A DNA stretch of 5,623 nt from Ruminococcaceae bacterium UBA1691 (GTDB taxonomy: Bacteria; Bacillota; Clostridia; Oscillospirales; Acutalibacteraceae), in NCBI GenBank assembly GCA_002320555.1, contig DCJV01000096.1, positions 4,944 to 10,566 of the forward strand, read 5' to 3'. Shown in pieces: positions 1 through 4,872 of the stretch (within the stretch, counting starts at the first letter, position 1; the number at the start of each line of letters is the position of its first letter). A model generated the notes under the pieces. That model did not search any database and had not been told where the DNA came from. It saw only the letters and a list, made by a program, of their open reading frames with translations. The translations under genes and the position numbers were made by a program.

Positions 1-209
1 ACAAACTTAAGCTCAATGTGGATGTCGGACAGCGCCTCCTTGACCCGATCCGGATTATGTACGCTCCGTCCGTGCTGCAGCACATAGAGCGCCACTGTGC
101 GATAAAGCGCGCCGGTGTCGACATAAATATAGCCGAGTTGTTTGGCCGCGCCGCGCGCTACTGTGCTTTTGCCCGCTCCCGCGGGGCCGTCGATTGCAAT
201 ATTGACCAT
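1..209 (-). CDS. cmk: Cytidylate kinase, N-terminal part (cut by window edge)
   Basis: Transfers phosphate from ATP to CMP or dCMP in the cytoplasm, feeding CTP and dCTP pools for nucleic acids and phospholipids. The 69 visible residues begin MVNIAIDGPAGAGKST: a P-loop at residues 8-16, followed by the NMP-binding segment YVDTGALYRTVAL (29-41), which is diagnostic for bacterial CMP kinase. The rest of the protein, about 220 residues in the family, lies beyond position 1. The ATG at 209 is preferred because it gives the standard family N-terminus and has AGGAAAGGA at 221-229. An in-frame ATG at 221 would add MFLT but overlaps that ribosome binding site. The gene starts 84 bases after the flavoprotein stop. 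I see no terminator or convincing promoter in the gap, so cotranscription with the two upstream genes is likely. Confidence 0.95.
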   Translation of the reverse strand, partial: MVNIAIDGPAGAGKSTVARGAAKQLGYIYVDTGALYRTVALYVLQHGRSVHNPDRVKEALSDIHIELKF

Positions 210-293
210 TGTGAGAAACATCCTTTCCTGACGATTCAAGCTTTCTACCGTACCAAACGGCAAACATTCCGTACGTAAAACGCACCATCAGGC

Positions 294-1541
294 TCATGCA
301 TCCGCCTGTTTCACAGACTGCCCGGCCAGATGCCCGGTAGAAAAAGCGATTTGCAGATTGAAGCCTCCTGTATAGCCGTCAACATCGATCAGCTCCCCCG
401 CAAAATAGAGCCCCGGCAAGAGCTTTGATTCCATCGTTTTGGCATTGATCTCCTTCGTGCTCACACCGCCAGAGGTGACGATCGCCTCCTCGATTGGGCG
501 GAAGCTCGTCACGGTGAGCGTCAGATCCTTGAGCAGGGCGGCGAGATTCTGCCTCATCTCCTTTGTCACCTGGTTAACCTTCAACCCCGGCGCGATGCCG
601 GAGAGGCGGACGATCACCGGGATCAGCTTGCGCGGCAAAAGCGCATCGAGGGAATTGGCAAAAACGCGGTTGGCATTTTCCAAAAAGTCGCGCTGCAAAC
701 GGATGTCGAGCTGTCTGTCGTCGAGCGCGGGCTTCAAATCGATATGCACCTCATAACGGCCCCGACGCATCTGTCGCATATGCGCGCTTGCGCTGAGGAT
801 CACTGGGCCGGACAGCCCGAAATGGGTAAAGAGCAGCTCTCCAAAGTCTGTATAAACGGTCCGGAACGAATCCGTATCCCGGATGGCCACAGCGATATTC
901 TTTAAGGCGAGCCCCTGCAGCTCGCTGCACCAGCCCTCATGAACGTTCACCGGCACCAGGGAAGGCCTCGGCTCTACAATCGTATGCCCGATCTTACGGG
1001 CCAATGCATACCCGTCGCCAGTCGAACCCGTCCCCGGATAGGATAGGCCGCCGGTTGCAAGCAGCACATTGGGGGCGAAAAACGGCTCCCCATCCTGCGT
1101 TGCCGCGCCGCATACGCGCCCTTCCTCCATCAGCAGCTGCGTTACGCGGCCCTGTATAAGCGCTACGTTTTTATGGCTCGCATAGCGGCACAGCGCATCG
1201 ACGATATCCACCGCCCTGTCTGATTCCGGAAAGACCCGGTTCCCACGCTCGATTTTCAACGGGACACCCTGTTCTTCAAAAAAATCCATCGTATCCGACG
1301 GCATAAAGCGGGAAAAAGCGCCGTATAAAAAGCGGCCGTTGACCGGCACATTGGCGATCAGGTCATTGAGCAGCGGGCAGGCATTGGTCACATTGCAGCG
1401 GCCCTTGCCCGTGATCATCACCTTGCGGGCCGGGCGAGCGTTGCGCTCCAGAAGCAGCACACGCAGCCCGCGGCGCGCGGCAGTGCCCGCAGCCATCAAA
1501 CCGGCCGCGCCGGCGCCCACCACAATCAGATCATTCTTCAT
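294..1541 (-). CDS. BaiN/RdsA (YhiN)-family NAD(P)/FAD-dependent oxidoreductase
   Basis: A flavoprotein of 415 residues, the normal length for the HI0933/YhiN family. An N-terminal Rossmann dinucleotide-binding motif GAGAAG (9-14) is followed by family signatures: GKGRCNVTN (45-53), ATGGLSYPGTGSTGDGY (162-178), TSGGVSTKEI (356-365) and a C-terminal FAD-contacting stretch around GLYFAGELIDVDGYTGGFN (377-395). Family members are variously annotated as aminoacetone oxidase or BaiN (linked to bile acid 7-dehydroxylation in Clostridium scindens); the E. coli member RdsA is reported to make dihydrouridine in 23S rRNA. An rRNA role would fit a housekeeping gene beside cmk, but the substrate cannot be read from the sequence. 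The start at 1541 gives the canonical MKNDLIVVGAGAAG and has GGAGGAA at 1552-1558, 10 bases upstream. Longer in-frame extensions lack this fit. The gene overlaps the upstream regulator by 11 bases, implying translational coupling. Confidence 0.93.
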   Translation of the reverse strand: MKNDLIVVGAGAAGLMAAGTAARRGLRVLLLERNARPARKVMITGKGRCNVTNACPLLNDLIANVPVNGRFLYGAFSRFMPSDTMDFFEEQGVPLKIERGNRVFPESDRAVDIVDALCRYASHKNVALIQGRVTQLLMEEGRVCGAATQDGEPFFAPNVLLATGGLSYPGTGSTGDGYALARKIGHTIVEPRPSLVPVNVHEGWCSELQGLALKNIAVAIRDTDSFRTVYTDFGELLFTHFGLSGPVILSASAHMRQMRRGRYEVHIDLKPALDDRQLDIRLQRDFLENANRVFANSLDALLPRKLIPVIVRLSGIAPGLKVNQVTKEMRQNLAALLKDLTLTVTSFRPIEEAIVTSGGVSTKEINAKTMESKLLPGLYFAGELIDVDGYTGGFNLQIAFSTGHLAGQSVKQADA

Positions 1542-2412
1542 CTTCGCGGGATTCCTCCACCTTTTCGTAAACCTGGTATTCATCCCAGATTTCCTCGAGT
1601 TTACTGAAATTCTCCGACACCTCCCCCCTGCGGCTGAGCGTCGCGGCCACGATAAACGCATTGACAAGGCTTAAGGGCGCAACCAGAGAATCGACAAAGG
1701 ATGCCATATCGCTGCGCGCGACCAGAAGATACTTTGCAAACGGGGCGATCGGGGAATATGCGCTGTCCGTAATCGAAAGGATCGTTGCGCCGCGGTCGCT
1801 GATAAAACGCAAAGCGTTGATCGTCTGCTTCGAATAACGCGGAAAGCTGATGGCGATGCACACATCCCGCTCGTCGATGCGGAACATCTGCTCAAAAATT
1901 TCGCTTGCGCTCGCCGTGTCAACTAGGACGACATTGTCATACACCAAATTGAAATAAAATGCCATAAAGCTTGCAAGCGCAGCAGAACTGCGCACGCCCA
2001 GGATATAGATTTTGCGCGCTGCGTTGATCGCATTCACAGCATTGCGAAAATCGGTGCGTGAGGTCTGCTCGAGTGTTGCCCGGATCATCTCCACATCGCT
2101 CGTGAGCACTTTTTCGAGGATATCGTCCTCCCCCATCCGGCTGCTGGTGACCTCCATGCGCTGCACGCTTGTCAGTTTGCTTCGTATCATCTCCTGCAGC
2201 GCCTTCTGCAATTCCGGATAGCCATCGAAGCCCATCTCTGTGGCAAACCGCACTACAGTGGATTCGCTGACGCCCACCGTCTCGCCAAGGCGAGATGCCG
2301 TCATAAACGCGGCCTTGTCATAGTGCTCCTGAATAAAGGAAGCAATTCGTTTATGCCCCTTGGAAAGCGACGGGTACAGGCTTTCCATTTTCGCCAACAG
2401 CGACTTTGTCAT
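1531..2412 (-). CDS. MurR/RpiR-family transcriptional regulator (HTH + SIS domain)
   Basis: A 293-residue cytoplasmic DNA-binding protein, typical in size for RpiR regulators. Residues 1-77 form the HTH_6 domain; the helix-turn-helix lies near TASRLGETVGVSESTVVRF (38-56), with the usual following segment GFDGYPELQ. A linker of about 45 residues leads to a SIS phosphosugar-binding domain (about 122-262), with the ligand-loop serines in GVRSSAALA (139-147), and the segment ISFPRYSKQT (188-197). The C-terminus is an acidic tail (EKVEESREDEE). Family members sense sugar phosphates and repress or activate sugar and cell-wall catabolism genes; the effector here is unknown. The start at 2412 is chosen because it begins the HTH domain and follows a strong GGAGGAGAGG at 2420-2429. 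An in-frame extension to 2577 would run through the promoter. The neighbours downstream are not sugar genes, so the target is unclear; autoregulation is plausible. Confidence 0.93.
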   Translation of the reverse strand: MTKSLLAKMESLYPSLSKGHKRIASFIQEHYDKAAFMTASRLGETVGVSESTVVRFATEMGFDGYPELQKALQEMIRSKLTSVQRMEVTSSRMGEDDILEKVLTSDVEMIRATLEQTSRTDFRNAVNAINAARKIYILGVRSSAALASFMAFYFNLVYDNVVLVDTASASEIFEQMFRIDERDVCIAISFPRYSKQTINALRFISDRGATILSITDSAYSPIAPFAKYLLVARSDMASFVDSLVAPLSLVNAFIVAATLSRRGEVSENFSKLEEIWDEYQVYEKVEESREDEE

Positions 2413-2419
2413 AAGATGA

Positions 2420-2429
2420 CCTCTCCTCC
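2420..2429 (-). promoter_or_regulatory. Ribosome binding site deciding the RpiR regulator start
   Basis: GGAGGAGAGG on the minus strand ends 7 bases before the ATG at 2412. It supports this start over upstream in-frame ATGs, which would place coding sequence across the promoter at 2507-2535. Confidence 0.8.
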
Positions 2430-2440
2430 ACATCGCAAAA

Positions 2441-2459
2441 TCAGAATCCCAATTTCTGA
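2441..2459 (-). promoter_or_regulatory. Inverted repeat in the rpiR-type gene leader, possible operator
   Basis: TCAGAA and TTCTGA form perfect 6-base arms around a 7-base AT-leaning spacer, between the promoter and the ribosome binding site of the RpiR-type gene. RpiR regulators bind imperfect palindromes near their own promoters, so an autoregulatory operator is possible. A chance palindrome cannot be excluded. Confidence 0.3.
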
Positions 2460-2483
2460 AAAAACCTCCGCTGGTCCGGCGGA
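2459..2483 (-). promoter_or_regulatory. Short GC hairpin plus T-run in leader, possible attenuator
   Basis: On the minus strand TCCGC (2479-2483), a 7-base loop and GCGGA (2467-2471) are followed after two bases by six Ts (2459-2464). This resembles a small intrinsic terminator lying between the promoter and the regulator gene. The stem is only 5 base pairs, so any termination would be partial. Confidence 0.25.
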
Positions 2484-2506
2484 AATCGATCGAATCAATC
2501 ATCCTT

Positions 2507-2535
2507 ATCTTATTCCGTAGGCGGATCGAAGTCAA
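2507..2535 (-). promoter_or_regulatory. SigA-type promoter for the regulator-flavoprotein-cmk unit
   Basis: The -35 TTGACT (2530-2535) and -10 TAAGAT (2507-2512) are separated by exactly 17 bases. The -35 matches the consensus at 5 of 6 positions and the -10 at 4 of 6. Transcription would begin near 2500, leaving a leader of almost 90 bases before the ATG at 2412. The promoter sits just downstream of the terminator of the preceding unit, as expected for a new transcript. Confidence 0.7.
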
Positions 2536-2575
2536 GAACGAATGCATTTTTTGCATCAAAACTTGCAAAATGAAC

Positions 2576-2631
2576 AAAAAGGCGGAGCTGTTTTCCCCCT
2601 GTCCGGCAATGGCTCAGGGAAAGCTCCGTCC
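2576..2631 (-). terminator. Intrinsic terminator of the DUF5685/J-protein/membrane-protein unit
   Basis: On the minus strand, starting 8 bases after the membrane-protein stop, CGGAGCT (2622-2628) pairs with AGCTCCG (2583-2589). An inner TTCCCTG (2615-2621) pairs with CAGGGGGAA (2593-2601), allowing a small bulge. The stem is followed directly by five Ts (2576-2580). Position, GC-rich stem and T-tract make this a convincing Rho-independent terminator. Confidence 0.85.
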
Positions 2632-2638
2632 CGATATC

Positions 2639-3181
2639 CTATTTGAAAAGCCTATGAAACATTTTGCGCCAGCGGTGCAGGTACGCGCTGATGACCCGTG
2701 TCAAAGCGATATCATACACGAAAAATACAACATTCCCCATCCCAAGCAGAATGGGTATCGCATACTTCCCGAATTCCTCCATCTCATCGAGCGGAATTCC
2801 GAAGACGAAGATGATGACAACATAGGCCAGCACCATGGCAACATTGAAAATTAAGAACTTTACGATCCACTCCAGCCAGCGCGGCAGCCTGCTTTCGAGG
2901 AACGATTTGATCACCGGATAATATCCAAAAAAGGCGGCGTACATCATCGCCGCTTCCTTATCCGCCACCACCAGAAGAGAAAGAATGCTCACCGCCGCAT
3001 AGACGGACAATGCCCATTTGGGGCCGATCTCCATCACGATCAGGATCAGAAGCGCTCCCGCCAAGGCGGGCAGGGCAAAAGTCAAAAAAGGGATGATTCC
3101 CGTCAAAAACATCAATACGACCGATAGCGCCGTCAAAATCCCTCCGAAGGCGGTCTTTGAGCTTTGTTTCATCCCCGTCAT
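2639..3181 (-). CDS. Six-helix integral membrane protein, conserved clostridial hypothetical
   Basis: A 180-residue, very hydrophobic protein with about six membrane segments: residues 11-30, 32-52, 57-73, 79-96, 106-130 and 142-164. A conserved-looking acidic loop PLDEMEEFGKY (130-140) precedes the last helix. The C-terminal tail HRWRKMFHRLFK is strongly basic, suggesting a cytoplasmic end by the positive-inside rule. I recall similar unnamed proteins in Clostridia but cannot name a Pfam family with confidence. The size and helix count resemble ECF transporter substrate-binding (S) components, yet no energising ATPase or T component is adjacent. The ATG at 3181 is chosen because AAAGGATGG (3190-3198) aligns with the anti-Shine-Dalgarno sequence at suitable spacing; the ATG at 3172 is a possible alternative. 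It is the last gene of its unit, 73 bases after the J-protein and 8 bases before the terminator. Confidence 0.85.
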   Translation of the reverse strand: MTGMKQSSKTAFGGILTALSVVLMFLTGIIPFLTFALPALAGALLILIVMEIGPKWALSVYAAVSILSLLVVADKEAAMMYAAFFGYYPVIKSFLESRLPRWLEWIVKFLIFNVAMVLAYVVIIFVFGIPLDEMEEFGKYAIPILLGMGNVVFFVYDIALTRVISAYLHRWRKMFHRLFK

Positions 3182-3204
3182 AAATGGTCCCATCCTTTCG
3201 AACG

Positions 3205-3247
3205 CCAGGAATGCCTGGTGTGGCAAATGCGCACCCTTCGGCGCACA
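3205..3247 (-). other. Two intercistronic stem-loops
   Basis: Between the J-protein stop and the membrane-protein start, the minus-strand RNA can fold TGTGCGCC/GGTGCGCA (3228-3247; 8 pairs including two G-U, GAAG loop), then CCAGG/CCTGG (3205-3218; 5 pairs, 4-base loop). The two G-U pairs become A-C mismatches on the opposite strand, consistent with a structure on the transcribed RNA. No T-run follows, so these are more likely processing, stability or translation-modulating hairpins than a terminator. Confidence 0.4.
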
Positions 3248-3254
3248 TGGCCGC

Positions 3255-3860
3255 TCAGCAGCAGGGCGTCCCGTCTGCGCCGCAGCAATCGCACAGGCAA
3301 TCCGCGCACATGAGCCCCGTGCAGATATCGCAGGCGCTGCAGCCGGCCGCATTGGTCCGCGGCGCATGGTAGCCGCCCGAACGGGGATGATTCACCTGCC
3401 GGAACGCCGCCTGATATTCCGGATTATTGGGGTCGAGCTGGCAGGCCGTGCGGTAATTTTTGGTAGCCTCCTCCAGCCAGCCGCGTTTATACTGCACGGT
3501 CCCCTTCAAAAAATACCATTCCGCCCCGCGCGCCTGTGGCGGGATGCCGTCGAGCAACGTTTCCGCGTCATCAATGCGGTTGGCATTGATTTTGGAACGG
3601 ATATCCCCCAGCGAGGATGCACCGCCCGTATAGCCGGCCGAATAGCCGCTCTGTGCAGGGCCAGACTGGCTACGGCGCATGGTGATAATCGCATCGTATG
3701 CAGCGTTTATCTCATCCATCTTTTTGGCCGCCATATCGGAAAGCGGGCTGTTTTCATAATTTTCAGACTGATACTTGCGCGCGAGCGCGCGGTAAGCATC
3801 GCGCACCTGTTCGTCGGTCGCGTCCGGCGTAATATTCAAAATCTGATAAGGGTCTTTCAT
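3255..3860 (-). CDS. J-domain-like protein lacking HPD, with TPR region and Cys-rich tail
   Basis: A 201-residue cytoplasmic protein. Residues 1-60 are a clear J-domain: MKDPYQILNITPDATDEQV, then DAYRALARKY in helix II and MDEINAAYDAI at the end. The loop that should read HPD reads QSE (31-33), so stimulation of DnaK/Hsp70 ATPase is not expected. A Gly/Ser/Tyr linker (64-84) leads to two TPR-like helix pairs (about 86-150), including AEWYFLKGTVQYKRGWLEEA and the typical TPR ending LDPNNPEYQAA. The tail (174-201) holds ten cysteines in CxxCxxC, CxxCxCxCC-like spacing and ends in CC, suggesting metal or Fe-S binding or membrane-proximal modification. The start at 3860 matches the usual MKDPY beginning and has AAAGG (3874-3878) upstream; an in-frame ATG at 3872 lies only 1 base from that site. 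The gene follows the DUF5685 gene by 49 bases. I recall J-proteins next to DUF5685 genes elsewhere in Clostridia, which suggests joint function. Confidence 0.9.
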   Translation of the reverse strand: MKDPYQILNITPDATDEQVRDAYRALARKYQSENYENSPLSDMAAKKMDEINAAYDAIITMRRSQSGPAQSGYSAGYTGGASSLGDIRSKINANRIDDAETLLDGIPPQARGAEWYFLKGTVQYKRGWLEEATKNYRTACQLDPNNPEYQAAFRQVNHPRSGGYHAPRTNAAGCSACDICTGLMCADCLCDCCGADGTPCC

Positions 3861-3909
3861 AAAGATGACCATACCTTTCGCAGGGCTGAAGATTGGATAA
3901 AGTGCTTCT

Positions 3910-4785
3910 TTAATGCCCGGTTTCCTTCGGCTGAAAAACCAGCTTCTGCGCATCGAAAAGCCCGTCTGTCAGGATATTGCGCAAAATTGCATCGAAACGC
4001 CGGACCTCTAATAAATCATAGGCGCGCACGGCCTCAGCGGCCGTCAGGAACAGGGATTCCCGCGCATTCTGCCGCGCGGCCTTTGCGGCTTCCAGATCCC
4101 CTTTTGCGATTTGAAAGGCGCAGACATACGGATTATAGTCTCCGCTCTCCAGATCGTCCTCCAGATCGTCCGCCGCATCGATGAGATAGACCCAGCGTCC
4201 CACACAATAGCCCAGCCGGTCGAGAACCCGCCGGGTGTCCTCCGTTTGGGCATCCATCGAAAACAGGGCAGCGAGCGCCTTTGCCGTGGGGTCAGCGGCG
4301 CGGTCGATCTGGCCGCAGCCTTCTTCTTCGAGAAGAGCCTGCTCCTCCATCATGTGGGAAACAATTTCCTCAACGCGCGGATAACGCCTCTTCGCCTTAT
4401 TATGCGCATGCGCGGCAAGGGGATTCAGAAGCCGGGATGCAAGGCGTTTCCAAAATCCGGCGTCCCGCAGATTATCGCGCAGCTTATAAAAGGTCATGAT
4501 AACCGCCGCAGCCGCCGTAAACGAAAATTCGCTTTCGCCGCCGGAGCAGGTGTGGCATTTGGCGAAGGGATTGAACGGGCAGCGTGCTTTCTGAAAGCCG
4601 GGGCACTGCTCGGAAAGGGAGAGCCGAAGCAACGCGGCAAAGGTGAAATCGTAGCTGAGTGTCATTCTGGCAAACAGGCCATAGCCGCGGCCAAGCTCCT
4701 TGCACAGGGAGCAGTAAACCGCCTTGTACTGCTCATAATCCCGCACTTTCAATTCGGGCTTATACGCTTTTACATAGCCAAACAC
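3910..4785 (-). CDS. DUF5685 family protein, possible isoprenoid-synthase-like fold
   Basis: A 291-residue, mostly alpha-helical protein starting (M)FGYVKAYKPELKVRDYEQYK, the hallmark of the uncharacterised DUF5685 family. A CSLC motif (25-28) is followed by C61, C69 and CHTC (77-80), a likely metal or Fe-S site. Two acidic helical motifs, LRDNLRD (102-108) and DAADDLEDDLESGDYNPY (203-220), resemble the paired Asp-rich diphosphate-Mg sites of squalene/phytoene synthases; the second recalls their DxxEDxxxGxxYxP pattern. No signal peptide or membrane helix is evident. The start is a GTG at 4785, chosen because GGAGGAG (4791-4797) lies 5 bases upstream and because the family begins MFGYV. Promoter 4817-4845 lies just upstream. 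The gene leads the unit with the J-like and membrane proteins. Family membership is secure; enzymatic function is inference and unproven. Confidence 0.9.
   Translation of the reverse strand: MFGYVKAYKPELKVRDYEQYKAVYCSLCKELGRGYGLFARMTLSYDFTFAALLRLSLSEQCPGFQKARCPFNPFAKCHTCSGGESEFSFTAAAAVIMTFYKLRDNLRDAGFWKRLASRLLNPLAAHAHNKAKRRYPRVEEIVSHMMEEQALLEEEGCGQIDRAADPTAKALAALFSMDAQTEDTRRVLDRLGYCVGRWVYLIDAADDLEDDLESGDYNPYVCAFQIAKGDLEAAKAARQNARESLFLTAAEAVRAYDLLEVRRFDAILRNILTDGLFDAQKLVFQPKETGH
4147..4170 (-). repeat. Perfect 12-base tandem duplication in the DUF5685 gene
   Basis: Two identical 12-base units (4147-4158 and 4159-4170) encode DDLE-DDLE at residues 206-213, within the second Asp-rich motif. The repeat keeps frame. 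It may reflect simple codon reuse in an acidic helix or a recent duplication. Confidence 0.85.
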
Positions 4786-4790
4786 CCGCA

Positions 4791-4797
4791 CTCCTCC
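4791..4797 (-). promoter_or_regulatory. Ribosome binding site deciding the GTG start of the DUF5685 gene
   Basis: GGAGGAG on the minus strand stands 5 bases before the GTG at 4785. The next upstream in-frame GTG (4791) and ATG (4845) overlap this site or the promoter, so neither is a credible start. Confidence 0.8.
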
Positions 4798-4816
4798 GCC
4801 TCGAAATAGTACATTT

Positions 4817-4845
4817 ATTGTAGCCGAAGCGAGTATTGATTTCAA
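4817..4845 (-). promoter_or_regulatory. SigA-type promoter for the DUF5685 unit
   Basis: The -35 TTGAAA (4840-4845) and -10 TACAAT (4817-4822) are each 5 of 6 to consensus with an ideal 17-base spacer. AT-rich sequence at 4846-4862 could act as an UP element. The start point would be near 4810, giving a short leader of roughly 25 bases. The palindrome ATTGA-TT-TCAAT (4835-4846, plus-strand reading) overlaps the -35 and could be an operator. The promoter makes this unit transcribable independently of the Crp/Fnr gene. Confidence 0.75.
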
Positions 4846-4872
4846 TTAACATATTGTAAACTTTAACCGATC

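Noticed and set aside
247..274. CCGTAC occurring twice in the gap before cmk, as a possible regulatory repeat
   Set aside because: Six-base matches this close are weak evidence, and no promoter or recognisable dyad accompanies them.
1542..1667. Upstream in-frame extension of the flavoprotein to an ATG at 1667
   Set aside because: The extra 42 residues are Arg-rich shadow of the overlapping regulator gene, and the Rossmann N-terminus starts at 1541.
2413..2577. Upstream in-frame extension of the RpiR regulator to an ATG at 2577
   Set aside because: The extension would cross the -35/-10 promoter and leader hairpin, and the HTH domain begins naturally at the ATG at 2412 with a strong ribosome binding site.
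2958..3248. A 96-residue minus-strand frame starting just after the J-protein stop
   Set aside because: It runs out of frame through the membrane-protein gene, lacks a good ribosome binding site and shows no domain features.
3018..4184. A 388-residue open frame on the plus strand, antisense to the membrane, J-like and DUF5685 genes
   Set aside because: It lies opposite three well-supported genes, is rich in Arg, Ala and Pro as expected for a GC-driven shadow frame, shows no recognisable domain, and has no convincing ribosome binding site.
4111..4809. A 232-residue open frame on the plus strand opposite DUF5685
   Set aside because: It is antisense to a clear DUF5685 gene, with composition typical of a shadow frame and no family signature.
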